Shown here one piece after another: positions 52,154-60,962 of a DNA stretch of 64,000 bases; the stretch's first letter is position 1, and each line of letters opens with the position of its first letter. A program made the translations under genes and the position numbers. The DNA is taken from the NCBI RefSeq assembly GCF_013363755.1, contig NZ_CP054840.1, positions 2,597,501-2,661,500 on the forward strand. Reading direction: 5' to 3'. Source of the DNA: Comamonas antarctica. Its GTDB lineage: Bacteria > Pseudomonadota > Gammaproteobacteria > Burkholderiales > Burkholderiaceae_C. Under the pieces are notes generated by a model. The model was given only the letters and a program-made list of their open reading frames with translations. It did not search any database and was not told where the DNA came from.

Positions 52154-53068
52154 TCAGTGAGCAGCGCCTGCCTTGTTGGAGAGGCTCCAGACATAGGACG
52201 TCAGGACGCCGATCTGGCCTTCGGTCAGCTTGTCCTTTTGCGCCGGCATCTGGTTTTGCTTGCCGTGGGTGACGATGTCGATGATCGCCGCCTCACCCCA
52301 GCCGTGCAGCCAGACGTCGTCGGTCAGGTTGGGCGCGCCCATGGCCTGGTTGCCCTTGCCGTCCATGCCGTGGCAGGCCGCGCAGGCCGTGAAATGCGAC
52401 TTGCCCAGCGAGGCGCGCAGCGAGTCGTTCGGGCTGCCCGACAGGCTCAGCACGTAGTGCGCCAGGTTGCGCACGTCTTCGGGCGTGCCCACCGCAGCGG
52501 CCATCGGCGGCATGATGCCGAAACGGCCTTCGGTGATGGTCTGCTGGATCTGCTCGGGCGCGCCGCCATGCAGCCAGTCGCCATCCGTCAGGTTGGGAAA
52601 GCTCTTGCCGCCACGCGCGTCCGAGCCATGGCACTGCGCGCAGTTGTTCATGAACAGGCGCTCGCCAATGGCCATCGCCTGCGGATCCTCGGCGCGCTGC
52701 TCGGGCGTCATGCCCGCGAAGCGCGCATACAGCGGCTCGATCTGCGCCTTGGCCTTGGCCATCTCGGCCTCGTAGGCGCCGACTTGCGACCAGCCGAGCT
52801 TGCCCGACATCGATCCCAGGCCCGGATAGGCCGCGAGATAGACGATGCCGAAGATCACGGTGATCACGAACAGCCAGACCCACCAGCGCGGCAGCGGGTT
52901 GTTCAGCTCGCGCAGGTCGCCGTCCCAGACATGGCCGGTGGTGCTGTCTTCGGCGGACACGACCTTCTTGCGGCCCGTGAAGAACAGCAGCAACGCGCAA
53001 AACAGGATGCCGCCGAGGGTCAGTACGATCACGAAGATCGACCAGAAATTGTTTACGAAATCGCTCAT
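52154..53068 (-). CDS. ccoP: cbb3 cytochrome c oxidase subunit III
   Basis: Membrane-anchored diheme cytochrome c of 304 residues. An N-terminal membrane segment (about 8-28) and a second one (about 60-80, WWVWLFVITVIFGIVYLA) are followed by two cytochrome domains with CAQCH and CAACH heme sites. It passes electrons from soluble cytochromes to the catalytic subunit. A further hydrophobic start and MSDFVNNFWS N-terminus are typical of CcoP. Confidence 0.97.
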   Translation of the reverse strand: MSDFVNNFWSIFVIVLTLGGILFCALLLFFTGRKKVVSAEDSTTGHVWDGDLRELNNPLPRWWVWLFVITVIFGIVYLAAYPGLGSMSGKLGWSQVGAYEAEMAKAKAQIEPLYARFAGMTPEQRAEDPQAMAIGERLFMNNCAQCHGSDARGGKSFPNLTDGDWLHGGAPEQIQQTITEGRFGIMPPMAAAVGTPEDVRNLAHYVLSLSGSPNDSLRASLGKSHFTACAACHGMDGKGNQAMGAPNLTDDVWLHGWGEAAIIDIVTHGKQNQMPAQKDKLTEGQIGVLTSYVWSLSNKAGAAH

Positions 53069-53098
53069 GGGTGGTTCTCGTTATGCAGGCAGGACGCT

Positions 53099-53239
53099 TC
53101 AGTCCTGCGCGAACGGCAGTTGCGCTGCCTCGTCGAAGCGTGCCTGGTTGCGGCGGGCATAGGCCCACCACCAGATGCCGACAAAGATGGCAAACGACGC
53201 CAGCGTGACCACGATGCGCATGGTAGTGATGATGTCCAT
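53099..53239 (-). CDS. ccoQ: cbb3 oxidase subunit CcoQ
   Basis: Protein of 46 residues: one membrane segment (about 8-28, IVVTLASFAIFVGIWWWAY) and the tail ARRNQARFDEAAQLPF typical of CcoQ, which stabilises the oxidase complex. It lies 11 bases after ccoO and 30 bases before ccoP. Confidence 0.95.
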   Translation of the reverse strand: MDIITTMRIVVTLASFAIFVGIWWWAYARRNQARFDEAAQLPFAQD

Positions 53240-53250
53240 GTGTGGCCTCC

Positions 53251-53880
53251 CTACTTGAGCGCGGTGCCCAGCACCTGCAGATAGGCGATCACGGCTTCCA
53301 TTTCCGTCTTGCCCTTGACCTCATCGGTCGACGCCTTGATCTCGTCGTCCGTGTACGGCACGCCGACCTTGCGCAGCGCGGTCATGTGCGAAGCAATGGT
53401 CGCGTGGTCCGCCGGCGTCTTCTCCAGCCACGAGTAGGCCGGCATGTTCGACTCGGGCACCACGTCGCGCGGGTTGTTCAGGTGGATGCGGTGCCATTCG
53501 TCGCTGTACTTGCCGCCCACGCGGTGCAGGTCGGGTCCGGTGCGCTTCGAGCCCCACTGGAACGGGTGGTCATAGACGAACTCGCCGGCCACCGAGTAGT
53601 GGCCATAGCGCAGCGTCTCGGCGTAGAACGGGCGGATCATCTGCGAGTGGCAGTTGTAGCAGCCTTCGCGCTGGTAGATGTCGCGGCCGACCAGCTGCAG
53701 CGAGGTGTAGGGCTTGACGCCCTGCACCGCCTCGGTGGTGGACTTCTGGTAGAACAGCGGCACGATCTCGGCGAGGCCGCCGATAGCCACCGTCAGCAGC
53801 GTCAGCACGATCAGCCAGAAGTTGCTGGTTTCGACCTTCTCGTGGGAGAAGCCGCTGGTTTTCTTGTTTTGTTCAGACAT
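53251..53880 (-). CDS. ccoO: cbb3 cytochrome c oxidase subunit II
   Basis: Membrane-anchored monoheme cytochrome c of 209 residues. The N-terminal membrane anchor is about residues 20-42; the heme site is CYNCH within [15 protein letters not shown]; the distal methionine is probably in [23 protein letters not shown] is a family signature. It starts nine bases after ccoN. Confidence 0.98.
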   Translation of the reverse strand: MSEQNKKTSGFSHEKVETSNFWLIVLTLLTVAIGGLAEIVPLFYQKSTTEAVQGVKPYTSLQLVGRDIYQREGCYNCHSQMIRPFYAETLRYGHYSVAGEFVYDHPFQWGSKRTGPDLHRVGGKYSDEWHRIHLNNPRDVVPESNMPAYSWLEKTPADHATIASHMTALRKVGVPYTDDEIKASTDEVKGKTEMEAVIAYLQVLGTALK

Positions 53881-53889
53881 GTGGGCTCC

Positions 53890-55329
53890 TCAGGCGTGCG
53901 ACGGGTTCACTGCGGGAATCAGCACCTTGACCGAGCGGCCGTTGATGGCAGTCATCCAGGTGTTCCAGGCCATGACCAGCATGCCGCCCAGGTACAGCAG
54001 GCCGCCGACCACGCGGATCACGTAGAACGGATAGGTCGCCTTGACGCTTTCCACAAAGGTATAGGTCAGCGTGCCGTCGGGGTTGACCGCACGCCACATC
54101 AGGCCCTGCATCACGCCGGCAATCCACATCGCGGCGATGTACAGCACGATGCCGATGGTCGCCATCCAGAAGTGCAGCTCGATGGCCGGCACCGAGTACA
54201 TCTTGTCCTTGCCGAACAGGCGCGGGATCAGGTAGTACAGCGAGCCCATGGTGATCAGGCCGACCCAGCCGAGCGCGCCGGAGTGCACGTGGCCAATGGT
54301 CCAGTCGGTGTAGTGCGACAGCGCGTTGACGGTCTTGATGGCCATCATCGGGCCCTCGAAGGTCGACATGCCGTAGAACGACAGCGCGACGATCAGGAAG
54401 CGCAGGATGGGGTCGTCGCGCAGCTTGTGCCAGGCGCCCGACAGCGTCATCACGCCGTTGATCATGCCGCCCCAGCTCGGCGCCAGCAGGATGATGGAGA
54501 ACACCATGCCGACGGACTGCGTCCAGTCGGGCAGCGCCGTGTAGTGCAGGTGGTGCGGGCCGGCCCACATGTAGGTGAAGATCAGCGCCCAGAAGTGCAC
54601 GATCGACAGGCGGTAGCTGTACACCGGACGGCCGGCTTGCTTCGGGATGAAGTAGTACATCATGCCCAGGAAGCCTGCCGTGAGCAGGAAGCCCACGGCG
54701 TTGTGGCCGTACCACCACTGGATCATCGCATCCTGCACGCCGGCATAGGCCGAGTAGCTCTTCATCAGGCCTGCGGGCATGGAGATGTTGTTGAAGATGT
54801 GCAGCAGCGCGATGGCGATGATGTAGGCGCCGAAGAACCAGTTGGCCACGTAGATGTGCTTGACCTTGCGGATGCCGATGGTGCCGAAGAACACGATGGC
54901 GTAGCTGACCCAGGTCACCAGGATCAGCAGGTCGATCGGCCACTCGAGTTCAGCGTATTCCTTGCCCTGGGTATAGCCCATGGGCAGGCTGATCACGGCG
55001 CCGACGATCACCAGCTGCCAGCACCAGAAAGTCAGGCTCGCGAGCTTGGGCATGAACAGCCCGGTCTGGCAGGTGCGCTGCACCACGTAGTAGCTGGTGG
55101 CGAACAGCGCACTGCCGCCAAACGCAAAGATCACCGCATTGGTGTGCAGCGGCCGCAGGCGGCCGAAGCTGAGCCATGGCACGCCGAAATTGAGTTCGGG
55201 CCATGCCAGCTGGGCGGCGACGAGCACGCCGACGGCCATGCCGATCACCCCCCACACGACCGCCATGATTGAAAACTGTCTTACGACCTTGTCGTCGTAA
55301 TGCACAGCACTGTTTTTTAGAGCATCCAT
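53890..55329 (-). CDS. ccoN: cbb3 cytochrome c oxidase catalytic subunit I
   Basis: Heme-copper oxidase of 479 residues, twelve membrane segments, reducing oxygen to water with high affinity. [22 protein letters not shown] supplies a heme ligand histidine; [35 protein letters not shown] and [17 protein letters not shown] supply copper and heme ligands. It heads ccoNOQP. An FNR box lies 54-67 bases before the ATG, inside the end of ccoS. Confidence 0.98.
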   Translation of the reverse strand: MDALKNSAVHYDDKVVRQFSIMAVVWGVIGMAVGVLVAAQLAWPELNFGVPWLSFGRLRPLHTNAVIFAFGGSALFATSYYVVQRTCQTGLFMPKLASLTFWCWQLVIVGAVISLPMGYTQGKEYAELEWPIDLLILVTWVSYAIVFFGTIGIRKVKHIYVANWFFGAYIIAIALLHIFNNISMPAGLMKSYSAYAGVQDAMIQWWYGHNAVGFLLTAGFLGMMYYFIPKQAGRPVYSYRLSIVHFWALIFTYMWAGPHHLHYTALPDWTQSVGMVFSIILLAPSWGGMINGVMTLSGAWHKLRDDPILRFLIVALSFYGMSTFEGPMMAIKTVNALSHYTDWTIGHVHSGALGWVGLITMGSLYYLIPRLFGKDKMYSVPAIELHFWMATIGIVLYIAAMWIAGVMQGLMWRAVNPDGTLTYTFVESVKATYPFYVIRVVGGLLYLGGMLVMAWNTWMTAINGRSVKVLIPAVNPSHA

Positions 55330-55382
55330 CGCGCACCTCTTGTATTGCTTGCAAAGTGTTCATCCATCGGACTTCTGGTGTA

Positions 55383-55396
55383 TTGATACATGTCAA
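55383..55396. promoter_or_regulatory. FNR box before ccoN
   Basis: TTGAT-ACAT-GTCAA differs from the ideal TTGAT-N4-ATCAA at one base. It is centred about 60 bases before the ccoN ATG and overlaps the last codons of ccoS. Confidence 0.85.
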
Positions 55397-55530
55397 TCGT
55401 TTCTCAGAATCCGCTCCCCCTCTTGTTCCACACTCTCGAACTGTCCCCGGTAAACCGCCCACCACAGGGCGGCGACAATGGCCAGGACCAGGACCACTGA
55501 CAACGGAATGAGTAGATACAGGACTTCCAT
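55393..55530 (-). CDS. ccoS: cbb3 oxidase maturation protein CcoS
   Basis: Protein of 45 residues: one membrane segment (MEVLYLLIPLSVVLVLAIV) followed by ALWWAVYRGQFESVEQEGERIL, the classic CcoS pattern. CcoS is needed for cofactor insertion into CcoN. Its ATG overlaps the ccoI stop by one base (TGATG). Confidence 0.95.
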   Translation of the reverse strand: MEVLYLLIPLSVVLVLAIVAALWWAVYRGQFESVEQEGERILRND

Positions 55531-57965
55531 CAGACGGCTCCCGAAAGCGCTGGCGCCGGCCCCGTCACGGCGGGCGCGGCGGCAGCGGATGGCTGCAGCG
55601 GCATGGCGCGCGCCAGCCGCGCGGCGTTGAGCACCACCAGCAGCGAGCTGAGCGCCATGCCCAGGCCGGCGAGCCAGGCCGGCATCCAGCCGGCCAGCGC
55701 CAGCGGCACCGACACCGCGTTGTAGGCGGCGGCCCAGCCCAGGTTCTGGCGCACGATGCGCAGCGTGCGCCGCGCGAGCAGCAGGGTCTGGGCCACCAGC
55801 TCCAGATGGTCGCCCAGCACGACGAAATCGGAGCGCGACCGTGCCAGCGGCACCGCCCGGCCAAACGCAAACGAGACATGGGCGCCGGCAAGCACCGGGC
55901 CGTCATTGAGGCCGTCGCCCACCATCGCAACCTGGCGGCCCGCGGCCTGCGCCGCCTGCAGGCGCGCGAGCTTGTCCTGCGGCGTGCAGTCCCCCACGGC
56001 GGTGGCGATGCCGGTCTGCGCGGCGACGCGCTGCACGGCCGCATCGCGGTCGCCCGACAGCAGCATCACCTCGATACCCGCGGCACGCAACTGCGCGACC
56101 ACGGCAGGTGCCTCGGCACGCAGGTCTTCGCTGAGATCAAAGCGCAGCAGCTCGCGCGGCGCGCCTTCGCCATCTTCGGTCAGCACGACCTGCTGCAACG
56201 CCGATCCGGCCTGTTCCAGCGCGCCCGTGTGGCGCAGCGAACCCAGGCGCAGATGGCGCGGCTTTGCGGGATGTTCGATGTCGCTTACGGTGGCAAGCAT
56301 GCCGAAGCCCGCACGTTCGTGCACCTGCATGATCTGCCAGCGGTCGGCGAGCGCGGCGGCATCTGCATTGGCGTCAGCGGCACGCGCCACGGCGCGGGAC
56401 GCGGGATGCACCGACTGGCGCGCCAGCAAGCCGGCCAGCGCCAGCGCCTCGGCGGCATCGACGCCGCTGCCTGGCTGCAGGCTGCGCACGGCCATGCCGT
56501 CGCGCGTGAGCGTGCCGGTCTTGTCGAACACCAGCGTGTCGACCGCGGCCAGCGCCTCGAGGCCTTGCAGATTGCGCACCAGCACGCCGCTGCGCGCCAG
56601 CGTGCCCGCGGCCGTAAGCATGGCCACGGGCGTGGCCAGCGACAGCGCGCAGGGGCAGGTCACGATCAGCACCGCGGCCGCGACCATTAGCGCCTGGCTC
56701 GGACTGGTGGACCACCACCACGCTGCAGCCAGCGCCGCCGCCGCCAGCACCGCGACCAGGAACGGCCGCGCGACGCGGTCGGCCAGCTGCGCCAGCCGCG
56801 GCTTTTGCATCGAGGCGCTTTCCATCAGCGCCACGATCTGCGCGAACTGCGTGCCCTCGCCCACGGCCGTGAGCTTCACCAGCACGGCCGCATCGAGGTT
56901 GTAGCTGCCGGCCGCCACGCGGTCGCCCGCATGGCGCAGCACGGGAGTCGATTCGCCGGTCAGCAGCGCCTCGTCGGCATGGGTGCTGCCTTCGCAGATC
57001 TCGCCATCGGCAGGAAAGGCTTCGCCAGCCAGCACGCGCACCGTGTCGCCGGCCTGCAGCCGGCGTGTGGCCACGCGCTCCCAGCGGCCGTCGGCGGCGC
57101 GCCGCTCGACGCTGTCGGGCAGGCGGTTCATCACCGCTTCGAGCGCGCCCGCGGTGCGGTCGCGCAGCCGCATCTCGAGCAGCCGGCCCGAGAGCAGGAA
57201 GAACACGAACATCGTCAGCGAGTCGAAGAACACCTCGGCGCCGAACGGACCCGAGGGATCGAAGGTACCCAGCGTGCTCACGACAAATGTGATCAGCATG
57301 CCGAGGGCCACCGGCAGGTCCATGCTCACGCGCCGCGCGCGCACGTCGCGCAGCGCATTGGAGAAGAACGGCCCGCAGGCAAACAGCACCACCGGCAGCG
57401 ACAGCACCCACGAGGCCCAGCGCAGCAGCGCTTCCATCTCCTGCGTCAGGTCGCCAGGCTTGGACGAGTACGCGGGCCAGGCGTACATCATGACCTGCAT
57501 CATGCACAGGCCAGCGACCAGCCAGCGCCACAGCGCTCGCCGGCTTTCGCGCTTGCGGACCTCGCGCGCAAACGCATCGCGCGCGGGAAACGCCTGGTAG
57601 CCCGCGCGCCCCACGGCCGCCATCCACTGCGAAGGCAGCACCTGGGCGGGATGCCAGACCACGCGCGCGCGCTGCGTGGCGGCGCTGACCTCGGCGCGCT
57701 CGACGCCGGGCACGCGCCGCAGCGCCTCCTCGATGGTCAAGGCACAGGCGGCACAATGCATTCCCTGCAGGACCACATGGGAGTCCCAGGGGCGGGAGGC
57801 ATCAGGTTCGGGATCGTGGGTGGCAGACGGCCCGACCGGCCGCCCAAAGGCACTCCACTCGTGTGGATCGTCCAGCAGCGAAGCGCTGGCTTCGGGGGAC
57901 ATGGGGCCGGAATCGAGCGCTACCGTCTCCGCCGCGGGGGACGGTTCGGGATTCTTGTAGGACAT
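55530..57965 (-). CDS. ccoI: Copper-translocating P1B-type ATPase CcoI/FixI
   Basis: Copper transporter of 811 residues that exports copper needed for the cbb3 active site. After about 60 Pro/Ser-rich residues comes an HMA domain with GMHCAACAL, then eight membrane segments with the metal site TCPCALSLATP, the phosphorylation motif DKTGTLTRDG and the hinge GDGLNDGPVLAG. The ATG at 57965 is preferred since a perfect FNR box lies 35 bases upstream; longer in-frame starts to 58049 would overlap that box. It leads the ccoI-ccoS pair. Confidence 0.95.
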   Translation of the reverse strand: MSYKNPEPSPAAETVALDSGPMSPEASASLLDDPHEWSAFGRPVGPSATHDPEPDASRPWDSHVVLQGMHCAACALTIEEALRRVPGVERAEVSAATQRARVVWHPAQVLPSQWMAAVGRAGYQAFPARDAFAREVRKRESRRALWRWLVAGLCMMQVMMYAWPAYSSKPGDLTQEMEALLRWASWVLSLPVVLFACGPFFSNALRDVRARRVSMDLPVALGMLITFVVSTLGTFDPSGPFGAEVFFDSLTMFVFFLLSGRLLEMRLRDRTAGALEAVMNRLPDSVERRAADGRWERVATRRLQAGDTVRVLAGEAFPADGEICEGSTHADEALLTGESTPVLRHAGDRVAAGSYNLDAAVLVKLTAVGEGTQFAQIVALMESASMQKPRLAQLADRVARPFLVAVLAAAALAAAWWWSTSPSQALMVAAAVLIVTCPCALSLATPVAMLTAAGTLARSGVLVRNLQGLEALAAVDTLVFDKTGTLTRDGMAVRSLQPGSGVDAAEALALAGLLARQSVHPASRAVARAADANADAAALADRWQIMQVHERAGFGMLATVSDIEHPAKPRHLRLGSLRHTGALEQAGSALQQVVLTEDGEGAPRELLRFDLSEDLRAEAPAVVAQLRAAGIEVMLLSGDRDAAVQRVAAQTGIATAVGDCTPQDKLARLQAAQAAGRQVAMVGDGLNDGPVLAGAHVSFAFGRAVPLARSRSDFVVLGDHLELVAQTLLLARRTLRIVRQNLGWAAAYNAVSVPLALAGWMPAWLAGLGMALSSLLVVLNAARLARAMPLQPSAAAAPAVTGPAPALSGAV

Positions 57966-57999
57966 GGCGCAAGCGTAACTCGGGCGCATCATACGCGTA

Positions 58000-58013
58000 T
58001 TGATCTTCATCAA
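58000..58013. promoter_or_regulatory. FNR box between ccoI and usp
   Basis: TTGAT-CTTC-ATCAA, a perfect match. It is 35 bases before ccoI and 61 bases before the divergent universal stress gene, so one site could activate both at low oxygen. Confidence 0.92.
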
Positions 58014-58073
58014 TTGCGAAAACCCAGATAAGCTTACCCTGCGATCCATCCAAGTTTCATTCCAGGAGGCCGT

Positions 58074-58517
58074 ATGTACCGACGCATTCTCATTGCAACC
58101 GATGGTTCCCCGCTGTCCGACCAGGCGATTGAAAGTGGGCTCTCACTCGCGGCGCTGTGCAAGGCCGGCGTGATCGTCGTCAAGGTCGTGCCGCTCTATT
58201 CGCGCAGCTATCTCGAGGGCGGTGACTACACCAGCCTCGACGATGTGAAGCGCATCGAGGACCAGTGGGTGCACAGCGCACAACAGCAGCTTGCCGACAT
58301 CGCAGCGACCGGCGCAGCGCGTGGCGTCACGGTCAAAACCAGCGTGATGAAGTCGGATCTGGTCGCGGAGACGCTCATTGACGTCGCCAAGGAACACGAT
58401 TGCGACCTGATCGTGATGGCCTCGCACGGCCGCAAGGGCCTCAAGCGCCTGCTGCTGGGCAGCGAAACCCAGCATGTGCTGACGCATTCGACCGTTCCGG
58501 TCCTCGTGCTGCGCTGA
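58074..58517 (+). CDS. Universal stress protein UspA family
   Basis: Protein of 147 residues with a Rossmann-like fold. It starts YRRILIATDGSPLSDQAIE and carries the ATP-binding pattern G-x2-G-x9-G-S in HGRKGLKRLLLGSETQHVL, ending TVPVLVLR. Universal stress proteins near cbb3/fnr genes are usually induced under anaerobic or stationary conditions; the shared FNR box supports that. A perfect stem GCACCGGCC / GGCCGGTGC (58520-58542) follows the stop. Confidence 0.93.
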   Translation: MYRRILIATDGSPLSDQAIESGLSLAALCKAGVIVVKVVPLYSRSYLEGGDYTSLDDVKRIEDQWVHSAQQQLADIAATGAARGVTVKTSVMKSDLVAETLIDVAKEHDCDLIVMASHGRKGLKRLLLGSETQHVLTHSTVPVLVLR

Positions 58518-58519
58518 AC

Positions 58520-58542
58520 GCACCGGCCCTGGCGGCCGGTGC
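58520..58542. terminator. Hairpin between convergent usp and matB
   Basis: Nine-pair perfect stem with a five-base loop but no T-run, in a 34-base convergent gap. It probably serves as a two-way transcript end. Confidence 0.55.
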
Positions 58543-58551
58543 CGGCCGTCG

Positions 58552-60111
58552 TCAAGCCTTGAACAGTTCCTGGTACTGCGCACGCAGCAGGTTCTTCTGC
58601 ACCTTGCCCATGGTGTTGCGCGGCAGTTCGTCGACCACGAAGCAGCGCTTGGGGATCTTGAAGTTCGCCAGCTGGCCCTTGAGCGCATCCACCAGCGGCT
58701 GGGCCTCGATCCGGGCACCGGGCTTGGCCACCACAACCGCCACGCCGACTTCGCCAAAGTCCGGATGCGGCACGCCCACCAGCGCGCTCTCGGCAACTCC
58801 GGGCAGGTCGTTGATGAAGCTTTCGATTTCCGCGGGGTAGACGTTGTAGCCGCCCGAAATGATCAGGTCCTTGCTGCGCCCGACGATGCTCAGGTAGCCG
58901 CGCGCGTCGAGCCGGCCGACGTCGCCGGTCTTGAACCAGCCATCGGCGGTGAACTCCTCGGCGGTTTTCTCGGGCATGCGCCAGTAGCCGGAAAACACGT
59001 TGGGTCCGCGCACCTGGATGTTGCCGATCTCGTCGACGGCTGCGGCCTCGCCCGCATCGGTCAGCACGCGTACGTCCACGCCCGGCAGCGCAAAGCCCAC
59101 CGTGCCGGGGCGGCGCTCGGACTGGCCGCCATGCTGCGCATCGGCGGTCCAGGGATTCGATGTCAGCATGATGGTCTCGCTCATGCCATAGCGCTCGAGA
59201 ATCGTATGGCCCGTGCGCTGCTGCCAGGCCTGGTGGGTCTCGGGCAGCATCGGCGCCGAGCCCGAGATGAACAGCCGCATGTGCGCCGTGGCTTCGCGCG
59301 TGAGCCGCGCGTCGGCCAGCATGCGCACGTAGAGCGTGGGCACGCCCATGAACACGGTGGCATCGCGCATGCGGCCGATCACCGCCGCCGGGTCGAACTT
59401 CGCGAACCAGAGCATCTTGCTGCCATTGAGCAGCGCGCCATGGATGGCGACGAACAGCCCGTGCACATGGAAGATCGGCAGCGCGTGGATCAGCACGTCG
59501 TCCTTCTGCCAGCCCCAGTAGTCCTTGAGCACGCGCGCGTTCGACAGCAGGTTGCCCTGGCTGAGCATCGCGCCCTTGCTGCGGCCCGTGGTGCCGCTGG
59601 TGTAGAGAATCGCCGCGAGCTCGTCCTTGCCGCTGGCCACGGGCTCATGCTGGTCGCTGCAGTGCGCGGCGCGCTCGAGCAGGCTGCCGCTGCGGTCGTC
59701 GCCGAGCGTGAACACCGACTGCGTGCCGGCCTGGAAGGCGATCTTCGAGACCCAGCCGAAGTTGGCCGGCGCGCAGACCACCACCGCGGGTTCGGCATTG
59801 GCAATGAAGTACTCGATCTCGGCGCTCTGGTAGGCGGTGTTGAGCGGCAGGAACACATGGCCGGCGCGCAGCGTGGCGAGGTACAGCAGCAGGGCTTCGA
59901 CCGACTTCTCGACCTGGACCGCGATGCGGCTGCGCGCCGGCAGGTTCAGCGCCGCGAGCAGGTTGGCGATGCGCGCGCTGGCCTGGTCCAGGTCGCGCCA
60001 GCTGTAGAACAGGCTTTGGCCGTCTGCGCCAATGGCTTCGATGGCGGTGGCGTCGAGGTCAGCGGGAAAGGCGGCGCGCAGCGCAGCAAACAGGTTGTCG
60101 TCAGAAAGCAT
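58552..60111 (-). CDS. matB: Malonyl-CoA synthetase
   Basis: Acyl-adenylate-forming ligase of 519 residues, the MatB type that joins malonate and CoA with ATP. Core motifs are AAILYTSGTTGRSKGAMLS, ALPIFHVHGLFVA, ERYGMSETIM, GWFKTGDVG and the C-terminal lysine in PRNTMGKVQK. The specificity call rests on overall MatB likeness and the malonyl-CoA decarboxylase gene in the same cluster. It is the last gene of the leftward set mcd-Bug-echA-matB. Confidence 0.92.
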   Translation of the reverse strand: MLSDDNLFAALRAAFPADLDATAIEAIGADGQSLFYSWRDLDQASARIANLLAALNLPARSRIAVQVEKSVEALLLYLATLRAGHVFLPLNTAYQSAEIEYFIANAEPAVVVCAPANFGWVSKIAFQAGTQSVFTLGDDRSGSLLERAAHCSDQHEPVASGKDELAAILYTSGTTGRSKGAMLSQGNLLSNARVLKDYWGWQKDDVLIHALPIFHVHGLFVAIHGALLNGSKMLWFAKFDPAAVIGRMRDATVFMGVPTLYVRMLADARLTREATAHMRLFISGSAPMLPETHQAWQQRTGHTILERYGMSETIMLTSNPWTADAQHGGQSERRPGTVGFALPGVDVRVLTDAGEAAAVDEIGNIQVRGPNVFSGYWRMPEKTAEEFTADGWFKTGDVGRLDARGYLSIVGRSKDLIISGGYNVYPAEIESFINDLPGVAESALVGVPHPDFGEVGVAVVVAKPGARIEAQPLVDALKGQLANFKIPKRCFVVDELPRNTMGKVQKNLLRAQYQELFKA

Positions 60112-60139
60112 GGAAATCCCGCAAAAGGTTCGTCAACGT

Positions 60140-60958
60140 TCAAAAATTCGGGGTGCGCTTGCCCAGGAAGGCGGCAATGCCTTCGCGGTGTTCGGCGCCA
60201 TCGGCGTAGCCATACACGTCGCTGCCGGGCATGCCGTGCACGCCTTGCGCCGCCATGGCTTGCGCCGCGCCCAGCGGTGCGGCCAGCAGCGCGCGCAGGA
60301 TCTGCTTATTGTGCCGCGCGGCCTGCGGCGCGAGCGCGGCAATGCGCCGGGCACTGGCTTCGGCGGCGGCGGTCACGGCGCCGTCTTCGACCACGCTGCC
60401 GATGAAGCCGCGCGCGGCCATCTCGGCGGCGCTGAAGGTCGCTGCTTCCAGCAGCATCTGCCGCGCGGTAAGCGCGCCCACGGCCGTCGCGACCAGCGCG
60501 GCTTCGCGCGGCGCCATGGGAAATCCGAGGCGCGCGATGGGTGCGCCAAAGCGCGCCGACTGCGCCGCCACGCGCAGGTCGGCGCAGGCCGCGATCTCCA
60601 CGCCCGCGCCCATGCAGGCGCCGGAGATGGCGGCGACGATGGGCACGTCGCAGTCCAGCATGGCCGACAGCCCGCCCCAGACCGCGTTTTCATGGAAGTC
60701 GCGCAGCGCCGCCGCATCGAAGCGAAAGCCCGGGTATTCGGAGATGTCGCCACCCGCGCAGAACGCGGCTTCGCCGCCGTCGCTGCCGCCCTCGACCAGC
60801 ACGCAGCGCAGCTGCGCATCGGTCTGGAACACCGCAAACGCCGCGCGCAGCTCGCGCCACATCTGCACCGACATCGCATTGCGCTTGCCTGCATGGCACA
60901 GCTGCACGCGCACGATGCCTGCCGCATCCGGCGGCACCACCTTCACTTCACCCGACAT
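60140..60958 (-). CDS. Enoyl-CoA hydratase/isomerase family protein
   Basis: Crotonase-fold protein of 272 residues. RVQLCHAGKRNAMS, AFCAGGDISEYPGF (oxyanion hole region) and AAISGACMGAGVEIAACADLRVAA are typical. The catalytic glutamates of true hydratases are not both obvious, so it may be a decarboxylase, hydrolase or isomerase of this fold. It lies between a Bug receptor gene (4 bases after it) and matB, in a malonate cluster; some crotonase-fold proteins act on malonyl or methylmalonyl-CoA. The substrate is not known. Confidence 0.85.
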   Translation of the reverse strand: MSGEVKVVPPDAAGIVRVQLCHAGKRNAMSVQMWRELRAAFAVFQTDAQLRCVLVEGGSDGGEAAFCAGGDISEYPGFRFDAAALRDFHENAVWGGLSAMLDCDVPIVAAISGACMGAGVEIAACADLRVAAQSARFGAPIARLGFPMAPREAALVATAVGALTARQMLLEAATFSAAEMAARGFIGSVVEDGAVTAAAEASARRIAALAPQAARHNKQILRALLAAPLGAAQAMAAQGVHGMPGSDVYGYADGAEHREGIAAFLGKRTPNF

Positions 60959-60962
60959 GCCT

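Noticed and set aside
53242..55272. Open frame of 676 codons antisense to ccoO and ccoN
   Set aside because: His/Gln/Asp-rich shadow translation with no domain; the cbb3 genes on the other strand are unambiguous.
57966..58049. Longer N-terminus for CcoI starting at 58049
   Set aside because: It would overlap a perfect FNR box at 58000-58013, which is more likely promoter than coding sequence.
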